Shown: in pieces, positions 1 to 4,913 of the stretch
Layout of the letters: the number at the start of each line of letters is the position of its first letter
How positions within the stretch are numbered: position 1 is the stretch's first letter
Assembly (NCBI GenBank): GCA_029268165.1
Contig: JAJUGM010000113.1
Location: 1-9,200 of the forward strand
DNA from: Bacteroidota bacterium
GTDB lineage: Bacteria > Bacteroidota > Bacteroidia > Bacteroidales > UBA10428
DNA: 9,200 nucleotides
Reading direction: 5' to 3'
Program-made: the position numbers and the translations under genes
The notes under the pieces: generated by a model
The model's input: the letters and a program-made list of their open reading frames with translations, nothing else
The model's database searches: none
Told to the model about the DNA's origin: nothing

Positions 1-2
1 AT

Positions 3-149
3 AAACCCAATGAAAGTATCATTTTGATGGATACTACATATTTTGGAAGAAGTTTTGGAATAATGGTTTTTAAAGATTCTAAAGGTCAGAATTTATACTG
101 GAAATTTGTAAAATATGAAACTATAAATGAATATGTGTCAGTGGTTTAA
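3..149 (+). pseudogene. Transposase fragment, split by the IS3 element
   Basis: Open from the window edge, this frame reads about 48 residues and ends at a TAA that lies inside the left end of the inserted IS3 element. The visible part contains LMDTTYFGRSFGIMVF and then WKFVKYETINEY. From memory this resembles the start of the catalytic domain of a Bacteroidota transposase group annotated as IS256-like with a variant zinc-binding N-terminus; in such a reading the D of MDTTYFG would be the first catalytic acid. That family call is recall, not a search. The last native codon is TAT at 132-134, and the following VSVV residues come from the IS end. The N-terminus lies outside the window. Removing the IS and one ATAT copy joins this frame to the tail at 1588-1632. 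Confidence 0.6.
131..134. repeat. Putative target-site duplication ATAT (left copy; right copy 1584-1587)
   Basis: ATAT occurs immediately outside both proposed IS ends. IS3-family elements usually make 3-4 bp duplications, so the length fits. Dropping one copy restores a continuous host frame (aat gaa tat aaa gac). The tract is AT-rich, so a chance match remains possible. Confidence 0.5.
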
Positions 150-168
150 CCCCCTAATTCGCTGGACA
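135..168 (+). repeat. Left terminal inverted repeat of the IS3 element (IRL)
   Basis: The core at 141-168 matches the reverse complement of the right end: GTGGTTTAA, a run of C, CTA, a T-rich spacer and TGGACA. One gap and a few substitutions separate the two. Bases 135-140 (GTGTCA) have no counterpart at the right end. The repeat also supplies the stop codon (147-149) that ends the interrupted host frame. Confidence 0.7.
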
Positions 169-208
169 AAAATTAATATAATAATTTAGTACAGTCAATT
201 AGAAAATT

Positions 209-514
209 ATGAGTAAAAGCAATCGAAAATTTCAGTTGGAAGAAAAACTTCAAATTCTTAGAGAAGGAGAAACTAACGGGGTTGATGCAACGTGTCGTAA
301 ATACATGATTGCCAGGAGTTTGTTTTACAATTGGAAAAACAAGTTTGACAGGCAAGGGCCCGATGGGTTAACCCCTAAGTATCATCGTGTCGATCCACAG
401 TTAAAGGCACTGGAAAAAGAAAATGAAAGACTTCGTAAAATCATATCCCAACAAGCATTAGAGCTTGAAGTAAAAGAAGAGCTTTTAAAAAAAACGAAAC
501 TCCATTACAAGTGA
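209..514 (+). CDS. IS3-family transposase OrfA (DNA-binding subunit)
   Basis: This 101-residue protein is the size of a normal IS3 OrfA. Residues 8-55 form a helix-turn-helix of the transposase type: FQLEEKLQILREG, then a VDATCRKYMIARSLFYNW recognition region. That part would bind the terminal repeats. Residues 65-95 are a charged coiled coil with leucines or isoleucines near heptad spacing (L68, L75, I79, L86), matching the leucine zipper by which OrfA pairs with itself and OrfAB. The gene ends in a TGA overlapping the GTG start of orfB. A run of eight A near its 3' end allows -1 frameshifting to make the OrfAB transposase. OrfA alone is known in the family to act as a regulator. The start ATG at 209 fits domain position; no strong ribosome binding site is visible. 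Confidence 0.93.
   Translation: MSKSNRKFQLEEKLQILREGETNGVDATCRKYMIARSLFYNWKNKFDRQGPDGLTPKYHRVDPQLKALEKENERLRKIISQQALELEVKEELLKKTKLHYK
487..494 (+). promoter_or_regulatory. Programmed -1 frameshift site (A8 slippery run) between orfA and orfB
   Basis: Eight adenines sit in the orfA frame as ..A AAA AAA A.., giving an A-AAA-AAA heptamer in the correct phase at 487-493. orfB is in the -1 frame, and that frame is open from the slip site to its GTG at 511. A slip would thus give a fused OrfAB reading KKNETPLQVKREL across the join. This is the standard way IS3 elements make their active transposase. An adjacent stimulatory structure was not identified. Confidence 0.75.
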
Positions 515-1578
515 AACGAGAACTAATCACTGAATTTGCGCAATATGCGACAACAAAGCAGCTGTGCCATTGGTTGAACATCAATCGAAGCACTTGTTAT
601 TATAAGCCTTCTGGGGGCAAGCGTGGAGTTAAGCCCAGTACGCATACTTTAACCAGGGAAGGACAAGCTGTTTCTAATGAGAAGATTGTAGAAACCTTAA
701 TTTCAGAAGTATTTGGCCAGGAGTTTAATCTTTATGGTTACCAACTCAGTACCGAAGAATTAAAGGCTATGGGATATGTGATCAATCATAAGAAGACGTA
801 TCGTTTGATGGGAGAAAATGGTTTGCTACTGAACAGGCACGCCCGAAACAGGAGCCTGCGGCAGTGGGTTAAATGGCGTAAAATTCAAAATGCCACACCT
901 CTCGAATATCTCTGCATGGATATCAAATATGTTTACATCCATGGAGCAAAGCGTAATGCTTACCTGCTGGCCATAATTGATGTGGCCACACGGTATGTGT
1001 TGGGCTGGAGCCTTCGTTTTACCATGAAACATACCGATGTGATCCTTTGTCTTCATGGTATCGTGCAAGGCTATAAAGCCAAACACATAATGCTTCGTAC
1101 CGATAATGGGAGCCAGTTTATCGCTCACGGATTGAGTAATTTCTGCAAAAATAATGGGATTACTCAGGAATTTACCCATGTGTCGACACCAGAGGAAAAT
1201 TCCTATGTGGAAAGCCTATTCTCACAAGTGGAAAAGGAAGTAATACAGCGTTATGAATTTGATAGTCTATACCATGCCAGAGACGTATTCCAAAGATATT
1301 TCAACTGGCATAATAACAAAAAAAGAAGGCATGCTTTAGGTAGGATTAGTCCTGCAGCGTATTGGAATTCAGTCTTTCATTGTCATCCTGTTAAGCCACA
1401 AACAGTCCAAAGCGGAGAATTTGTCAAGGGCGATGATTCCTATAAAAAAATAAAAAAAGTATCATCGCTCGTTTTACCCTTGACAAATTCGCAGCATGGA
1501 CTATCTTTGCTTAACCAGGATGACAATGAAAACGTCCTAAACCTTTTTGAAAAAAATGTCCAAAAAATAGGGGTTTAA
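511..1578 (+). CDS. IS3-family transposase OrfB (DDE integrase catalytic part)
   Basis: This 355-residue protein supplies the catalytic core of the IS3 transposase, which cuts and joins the element ends through a figure-eight/circle pathway. Residues 60-108 match the HTH_21 region (YGYQLSTEELKAMGY, then YRLMGENGL). The integrase core (rve) runs from about 130 to 285, with D137 in CMDIKYVYI, D198 in RTDNGSQF and E234 in NSYVESLF. The 35 residues between D198 and E234 are the classic DD(35)E spacing. The domain ends at RRHALGRISPAAYW (273-285). The last 65 residues or so are not recognised and are partly encoded by a large inverted repeat. It starts with GTG, overlapping the orfA TGA, so it may be made alone by coupling or as OrfAB by frameshift. 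No internal stop is present. Confidence 0.95.
   Translation: MKRELITEFAQYATTKQLCHWLNINRSTCYYKPSGGKRGVKPSTHTLTREGQAVSNEKIVETLISEVFGQEFNLYGYQLSTEELKAMGYVINHKKTYRLMGENGLLLNRHARNRSLRQWVKWRKIQNATPLEYLCMDIKYVYIHGAKRNAYLLAIIDVATRYVLGWSLRFTMKHTDVILCLHGIVQGYKAKHIMLRTDNGSQFIAHGLSNFCKNNGITQEFTHVSTPEENSYVESLFSQVEKEVIQRYEFDSLYHARDVFQRYFNWHNNKKRRHALGRISPAAYWNSVFHCHPVKPQTVQSGEFVKGDDSYKKIKKVSSLVLPLTNSQHGLSLLNQDDNENVLNLFEKNVQKIGV
1405..1501. repeat. Large inverted repeat (stem-loop) inside the orfB 3' end
   Basis: A perfect 14-bp pair, GAATTTGTCAAGGG (1417-1430) with its complement (1477-1490), is extended outward by GTCCA/TGGAC (1405-1409/1497-1501). It is extended inward by CGATGAT/ATCATCG (1431-1437/1461-1467) after a 9-base bulge on one side. 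The loop is A-rich. It lies in coding sequence past the catalytic domain. Its role is unknown; it could shield the element from read-through transcription or end its own transcript. Confidence 0.8.
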
Positions 1579-1583
1579 ACCAC
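1557..1583 (-). repeat. Right terminal inverted repeat of the IS3 element (IRR)
   Basis: Read on the minus strand it begins GTGGTTTAAACCCCTA and ends in TGGACA, matching the left end. The orfB stop codon TAA (1576-1578) lies inside it, so the transposase gene runs into its own terminal repeat. Confidence 0.75.
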
Positions 1584-1587
1584 ATAT

Positions 1588-1632
1588 AAAGACCTGGATA
1601 ACTTGGTATATGACTATATTGATATAGAATAA
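1588..1632 (+). pseudogene. Downstream tail of the split transposase remnant
   Basis: After deletion of the IS3 element and one copy of ATAT, the upstream frame NEY continues directly into K-D-L-D-N-L-V-Y-D-Y-I-D-I-E and then a TAA at 1630-1632. The frame is preserved across the junction, which supports a clean insertion. The rest of a normal transposase catalytic domain is missing, because no long frame follows. The host gene was therefore probably already decayed, or lost its 3' part later. Family assignment of this short tail alone is not possible. Confidence 0.45.
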
Positions 1633-2192
1633 AATTTTAATATTGATGGAATAGAAATAAATAAAAACTGTGCATAATAATCAGCGCTTCATACAGCATG
1701 GGGTGCCTATGTTTGAATCTATGGTTTCAATTAATCCGTTTTTGTTCACTTAATTATAAGGATTGAATTGATTTTTCCCTGATTTAATAAAATAAACCAA
1801 TCCAATTTAATCAAATCGTTCAAAACCTTTAATTGCTTTCTGAACTGTCGTATGTTCATAACTTTTGTAGTGATTTTAAAATTTTGAATAAGTAATTATT
1901 TAAATTGAATAAAATATTCTATTTTTAAAATAGATTATCCTCTATCAGGGAGTATTTAGTTCAACCAACAGTTTGAAAACATTGAATTTCAAAAAGTTAA
2001 TTCAACGATTTTGCCACTCATCAGTCTTAGTGTCAGCAGATACCCTGATAGTTATCTTGGGGAACCCGAAAATCGCCACTGGTCATATTGCTAACCATTC
2101 AGCGTTTATGGGAGCATACCCAACAGCAGCATGTAACAATCACAAAAAACCGATAATAAAATGAATATCTACAATTAAAAAAGGAGGTAAAA
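1633..2192. other. Long AT-rich intergenic region, no convincing gene
   Basis: About 560 bases separate the transposase remnant from the first exported-protein gene. Most is very AT-rich with many stops. Bases about 2020-2150 are noticeably richer in G and C, and a 63-codon TTG-started frame crosses them (1973-2164), but its protein resembles nothing I know. Perfect 9-bp inverted copies of CTATCAGGG lie at 1942-1950 and 2043-2051; this could be chance. A loose Bacteroidota-type -7 match (TAACTTTTG, about 1858) has a TTG about 23 bases upstream, but it is far from the gene. The promoter of the downstream pair presumably lies here, though I cannot place it. Confidence 0.5.
2181..2188 (+). promoter_or_regulatory. 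Strong Shine-Dalgarno site (AAGGAGGT)
   Basis: AAGGAGGT ends four bases before the ATG at 2193 and fixes that start. Such full complementarity to the 16S 3' end is unusual in Bacteroidota, which mostly translate without a Shine-Dalgarno. Confidence 0.8.
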
Positions 2193-2702
2193 ATGCGGCA
2201 AAAACGATTAAAAATAAGTGGTATATTCTTGTTAGGCCTTGGAATGACAGGATTGCAAGCTCAAACGATGTACGTGAAAGAAAATAGTGGCACTCAGACT
2301 GCTTATATTTTGAGTAGCATACAAAAAATGACATTTTCGGATGGAAATGCAACTATACAGAAAACTGATAATTCCACAGATGATTATGCCTTAAGCGGAT
2401 TAAGGTATCTGAATTTTACAAACCCGACAACAGAAATTTCAGAGCCAACAGACCAGTTAGCTCATTCCAACCTGATAACTTATCCCAACCCTTTAACTGA
2501 TTTATTAAACATTGATTTAAAAGGTATGACAGGAGAAGGAACGATAAGTATTCTGACATTGGAAGGCAAAGAGATACAAAAGCAAAACACAAACGGAAGC
2601 AGCTTAATAATCCTCAACTTAAACCAGCTACCAAAAGGTATTTATTTGTGCCGTTATTCAAACTCAAAAGAAATTAAAATAGTAAAATTCATTAAACAAT
2701 AA
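2193..2702 (+). CDS. Exported small protein with T9SS type A C-terminal sorting domain
   Basis: This 169-residue protein has three parts. Residues 1-24 are a signal peptide: basic MRQKRLK, then a hydrophobic stretch ending near LQAQ. Residues 25-75 form a short beta-rich module (TMYVKENSGTQTAYILSSIQ, then KMTF). Residues about 93-169 are a type IX secretion sorting domain with YPNP (97-100), an immunoglobulin-like beta pattern, LPKGIYLCRY (146-155) and a lysine-rich end (IKIVKFIKQ). In the family this end directs passage across the outer membrane, with cleavage and surface attachment or release. Almost nothing lies between signal and sorting domain, so it is little more than a carrier for the N-terminal module; no enzyme motif is seen. 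The next gene starts 20 bases downstream and opens with a similar module, so the two likely form an operon. Function is unknown. Confidence 0.88.
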   Translation: MRQKRLKISGIFLLGLGMTGLQAQTMYVKENSGTQTAYILSSIQKMTFSDGNATIQKTDNSTDDYALSGLRYLNFTNPTTEISEPTDQLAHSNLITYPNPLTDLLNIDLKGMTGEGTISILTLEGKEIQKQNTNGSSLIILNLNQLPKGIYLCRYSNSKEIKIVKFIKQ

Positions 2703-2707
2703 TAAAC

Positions 2708-2714
2708 AAGGAGG
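2708..2714 (+). promoter_or_regulatory. Strong Shine-Dalgarno site (AAGGAGG)
   Basis: AAGGAGG lies eight bases before the ATG at 2723, in the 20-base gap between the two exported-protein genes. It supports this start and independent re-initiation on the second cistron. Confidence 0.8.
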
Positions 2715-2722
2715 ACAAGAAA

Positions 2723-3538
2723 ATGAAAACAATGTCTGCATTATGCAAAATAATATTTGCAACACTTTTAACATACATCTTTTCGCTTACAACTTTATAT
2801 TCTCAGAACGACACGATGTATATAATGAAAGGGGGTGCGGTAGTGGGTAAGTACAATGTAAATACACAAATTGACAGCATCATTTTTTACATACCTGTTT
2901 TAGCAAACACAGTAACTGATTACGATGGTAATGTTTACAACACCGTAACAATAGGTACACAAGTTTGGATGGCTGAAAACTTAAAAACCACACATTATGC
3001 AGATGGTACAGCTATACCTTTGGTAACAGGCAATAGTAATTGGGACACCTTAACTTCAACCAGTAAGGCTTATTGTTGGTACAACAATGATACAACGAAT
3101 AAAATTACCTATGGAGCACTTTATACATGGGCAGCGGCCATGAACGGGGCGGAAAGTAGTAATAACAACCCAAGCGGAATTCAAGGTGTTTGCCCAACGG
3201 GTTGGCATTTGCCAAGCGCTGCTGAATGGACACAATTAAGCACTTATCTGGGTGGTATTGGTGTTGCGGGAGGTAAACTCAAAGAAACCGATACCATACA
3301 CTGGCTTAGTCCAAATACCGAAGCAACCAACGAAGTCGGCTTTACAGCTCTTCCCGGAGGCAATCGTGGCGATAATGGTACATTCGACCTTATTAGACAA
3401 TATGGTTTATGGTGGACTGCTACGGAATTCGATGATTTAAATGCCTATTACCGTCGTCTGAACTACTTTAACGCCAATGTATACATAAACAACTATTATA
3501 AGATGGTAGGTTTTTCTGTCCGCTGCCTGAAGGATTAA
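2723..3538 (+). CDS. Exported FISUMP-domain protein (Fibrobacter succinogenes major paralogous domain)
   Basis: This 271-residue protein has an N-terminal signal peptide (residues 1-28, ending LYSQ) and then a short module (TMYIMKGGAVVGKYNVNTQ, then IDSIIF) similar to that of the preceding gene. The FISUMP domain runs from about 65 to 270. Its hallmarks are VTDYDGNVYNTVTIG (63-77), QVWMAENL (80-87), YGALYTWAAAM (130-140), CPTGWHLPSAAEW (157-169), PGGNRG (211-216), WWTATE (230-235) and the terminal GFSVRCLKD. The domain is common on surface and secreted proteins of Bacteroidota and Fibrobacter; from recall it is related to the formylglycine-generating-enzyme/C-type-lectin-like fold, and its precise role is not established. 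No T9SS sorting domain or lipobox is visible, so the final location (periplasm, outer membrane or outside) is open. It is the second gene of a probable two-gene operon. Confidence 0.92.
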   Translation: MKTMSALCKIIFATLLTYIFSLTTLYSQNDTMYIMKGGAVVGKYNVNTQIDSIIFYIPVLANTVTDYDGNVYNTVTIGTQVWMAENLKTTHYADGTAIPLVTGNSNWDTLTSTSKAYCWYNNDTTNKITYGALYTWAAAMNGAESSNNNPSGIQGVCPTGWHLPSAAEWTQLSTYLGGIGVAGGKLKETDTIHWLSPNTEATNEVGFTALPGGNRGDNGTFDLIRQYGLWWTATEFDDLNAYYRRLNYFNANVYINNYYKMVGFSVRCLKD

Positions 3539-3631
3539 GACACTTTAACCTAAGTGTGATGAATAAATATTCATACAGGCAACAAAAAATTATTGTAAGA
3601 GGAATTTTGGCATGCAATAGTATATGGTGAT

Positions 3632-3758
3632 GGGGCTTTGCCCCATGCCCCACATCCTTTTTTGTCTTGACACAAAAAAGGATGCAATTAAAATCGAGGC
3701 CTAAGCGGTTTTCCGTAAAAGCTGTTTAGGCTGTTTATCTTTGCGGAACGCCTGTTCC
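3632..3758. repeat. Cluster of hairpins, possible dispersed palindromic (REP/MITE-like) element
   Basis: Four stem-loops occur in series: GGGGC-TTT-GCCCC (3632-3644); a 13-bp perfect stem CATCCTTTTTTGT with its complement around a 6-base loop (3653-3684); GCCTAA/TTAGGC (3699-3704/3726-3731) enclosing a small CGG-TTTT-CCG hairpin; and GGAAC-GCCT-GTTCC (3745-3758). Similar GGGGC-TTT-GCCCC plus T/A-tract palindromes are, from memory, frequent between genes in Bacteroidota, but I cannot check copy number here. It could also contribute to ending transcription of the FISUMP operon. Confidence 0.55.
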
Positions 3759-3814
3759 TGATTTAACCCTATAACTGCCAGGACTACATTCTTTGTTCTT
3801 TTTTCTTTGTTCTT

Positions 3815-3840
3815 CCCCGATAGCTATCGGGGCTTTTTCT
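3815..3840 (+). terminator. Rho-independent terminator
   Basis: CCCCGATAGCTATCGGGG (3815-3832) is a perfect 18-base palindrome, followed by GCTTTTTCTTT. The T-tract lies on the + strand side, so it best ends transcription coming from the exported-protein pair. On the minus strand it is followed by AAGAAC rather than T, so it would be a poor terminator for the acyltransferase. Confidence 0.75.
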
Positions 3841-3869
3841 TTGCTCTTTGTTCTTATGTCTAATAACCT

Positions 3870-4715
3870 TCACACCGGAATGTTGGTAATCCCTCCCATG
3901 GCATAACTTTTTTCCTTAACCCATTTAGCCCATTCATTCAATGATTTTGACTTATCAAAAGTCTGGTAAGGAATGGGCTCGCCAAAAATAATGGTTATGC
4001 TCTTATTACGATGTTTATAAGTTTCATCAACCAGATAAAACATCTCAAGATTGGCACTGATGCCCAGAAAATTTCTTATTTTAAACAGCCGGTAAAAAAA
4101 ATTTGAATTTTCGCCCGTGATGAATACAGGAATGACATCACGCTTATACTGAATGGCTTTGCTGATGAAGTTTTTCTTCCACACCAGGTCCATAACCTGC
4201 TTTCCGAATTTACGCGATACATAGCCCGACGGGAAGGTCAGTATCTGGGCATCCGAACGAAATACTTCATCGAGCTTTACTGCGGCTACTGCATCCTGCT
4301 TGCCATGCTTGTTTATTGGTATAAATAACGGATGCAGGTTAGTGATATTCATCAGAATATCATTTACCAGAAACTTAAAATTGCTGTAATAATTGCTGAT
4401 GGCATCCATGAGCAGCATTCCATCGAATCCGCCAAGCGGATGGTTTGAAGCGAAAATATACAGACCTTTTGGATTTAGGTTTTCTGCCCCTTTCAAAGAC
4501 ACCTTAACATTGAAATCTTCTATAACAGCCCTTATAAAATCAAGTCCGATTTTATCTCCATGCACTGCAAGAAAATCGTTAATATCTTTCTGATGTACAA
4601 TCTTTTCGAGATAACGAAATACAAAACCGGGTAATAAACCTGCCAGTTTCGGATTCTTATCATAAAAGACCTGCCTTACATTGATGGGCTTTATTCGCTG
4701 AAATGATTCGTCCAT
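3870..4715 (-). CDS. Lysophospholipid/glycerolipid-type acyltransferase (PlsC-like, COG3176-like)
   Basis: Residue numbers here follow the 281-residue form starting at 4715. NHPLGGFDG (91-99) is the acyltransferase block I, with H92 and D98 separated by five residues rather than the usual four. FPSG (161-164) sits where canonical PlsC has FPEG. Then come VWKKNF and DVIPVFITGENSNFFYRLFK (193-212), IFGEPIPY near the end, and SLNEWAKWVKE. This pattern fits the Bacteroidota 'putative hemolysin'/glycine-lipid-type acyltransferases (GlsA- or OlsF-like) better than true PlsC; that is recall. It would move an acyl chain from acyl-ACP to a lysolipid or acylated amino acid at the inner membrane. An upstream in-frame ATG at 4805 would add 30 residues, but homologues, as I recall, begin close to FQRIKPINVRQVF, and a good -7 box (4736-4743) lies just before 4715. 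The true substrate cannot be told. Confidence 0.85.
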   Translation of the reverse strand: MDESFQRIKPINVRQVFYDKNPKLAGLLPGFVFRYLEKIVHQKDINDFLAVHGDKIGLDFIRAVIEDFNVKVSLKGAENLNPKGLYIFASNHPLGGFDGMLLMDAISNYYSNFKFLVNDILMNITNLHPLFIPINKHGKQDAVAAVKLDEVFRSDAQILTFPSGYVSRKFGKQVMDLVWKKNFISKAIQYKRDVIPVFITGENSNFFYRLFKIRNFLGISANLEMFYLVDETYKHRNKSITIIFGEPIPYQTFDKSKSLNEWAKWVKEKSYAMGGITNIPV

Positions 4716-4735
4716 GGTTAATAAGTTAGCAGCGA

Positions 4736-4743
4736 CAAAAATA
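4736..4743 (-). promoter_or_regulatory. Putative Bacteroidota -7 promoter element for the acyltransferase gene
   Basis: On the minus strand this reads TATTTTTG, a full match to the Bacteroidota -7 consensus TAnnTTTG. Transcription would begin roughly 15 bases before the ATG at 4715, which supports that start over 4805. No clear -33 TTTG was found at the usual distance. Confidence 0.4.
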
Positions 4744-4836
4744 TAAAAAATCATCATAAATACCTCACAGTAAGCCATGTTTAAAAAAAAGCCAGAGTTT
4801 CTCATGGCTGTTTTGATAAAAAAGTTATCAACAATG

Positions 4837-4871
4837 TGGGAAAAAATGGATAAAAGTGGTATAAAGTGGGA
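4837..4871 (+). promoter_or_regulatory. MraZ operator: four TGG repeats at 10-bp spacing
   Basis: TGG occurs at 4837, 4847, 4857 and 4867, exactly 10 bp apart (TGGGA, TGGAT, TGGTA, TGGGA), with A-rich 5-base spacers. MraZ is known to bind TGGGN direct repeats separated by 5 bases upstream of its own gene, one helical turn apart. The array ends about 11 bases before a -7-like box and so covers the -33 region, as expected for autorepression of the dcw operon. The outer two repeats match best. Confidence 0.8.
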
Positions 4872-4881
4872 AAATTTATAT

Positions 4882-4889
4882 TATCTTTA
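4882..4889 (+). promoter_or_regulatory. Putative -7 element of the mraZ/dcw promoter
   Basis: TATCTTTA matches the Bacteroidota consensus TAnnTTTG at all but the last base. Transcription would start near 4896, giving a short leader before the mraZ ATG at 4914. The MraZ repeats lie directly upstream. A -33 element is not distinct from the operator repeats. Confidence 0.45.
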
Positions 4890-4913
4890 CATTACAGTAA
4901 CAGAGGCTTATTT

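Larger units (their letters stand above)
135..1583 (+). mobile_element. Complete IS3-family insertion sequence
   Basis: The element is about 1.45 kb and carries orfA and orfB in the usual IS3 order, with -1 frame overlap. The ends are related inverted repeats: GTGGTTTAACCCCCTA at the left (from 141) and the complement of GTGGTTTAAACCCCTA at the right (ending 1583), each followed inward by a TGGACA block. ATAT directly flanks both sides (131-134 and 1584-1587), giving a plausible 4-bp target duplication if the left end is placed at 135. The left tip then has six extra bases, GTGTCA, relative to the right tip, so the exact left boundary could instead be 136 or 141. Both genes are intact and all catalytic residues are present, so it may be active. 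It has split another transposase gene. Confidence 0.85.
3539..3869. other. Convergent intergenic region with several hairpins
   Basis: About 330 bases lie between the 3' ends of the FISUMP gene and the minus-strand acyltransferase. No coding frame is credible. It holds short hairpins just after the FISUMP stop (ACACTT/AAGTGT at 3540-3557; ATGAATA/TATTCAT at 3559-3574), a structured block (3632-3758) and a palindromic terminator (3815-3832). CTTTGTTCTT occurs three times (3791, 3805 and about 3847). Confidence 0.7.

Noticed and set aside
826..1179. 117-codon minus-strand frame inside orfB
   Set aside because: It is a shadow of the transposase gene, which has full domain support on the + strand.
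1942..2051. 9-bp inverted pair CTATCAGGG as a recombination or integron site
   Set aside because: A pair this short is expected by chance in a region of this size. No attC-type core sites in the right arrangement and no integrase were found.
1973..2164. 63-codon TTG-started frame as a small gene
   Set aside because: It has no ribosome binding site, a rare start codon and no recognisable protein features. It is described only as part of the intergenic region.
3559..3574. ATGAATA/TATTCAT hairpin as the FISUMP gene terminator
   Set aside because: It is AT-only in effect, has a tiny loop and no following T-tract. The palindrome at 3815-3832 is far better.
4716..4805. N-terminal extension of the acyltransferase to the ATG at 4805
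   Set aside because: The added 30 residues are not typical of the family, and a perfect -7 element lies within this stretch just before the ATG at 4715.
4866..4913. Extended mraZ start at GTG 4866
   Set aside because: The GTG is part of the last operator repeat and lies upstream of the predicted promoter box. MraZ proteins normally begin close to the FIGDYTCKLDDKGR region.
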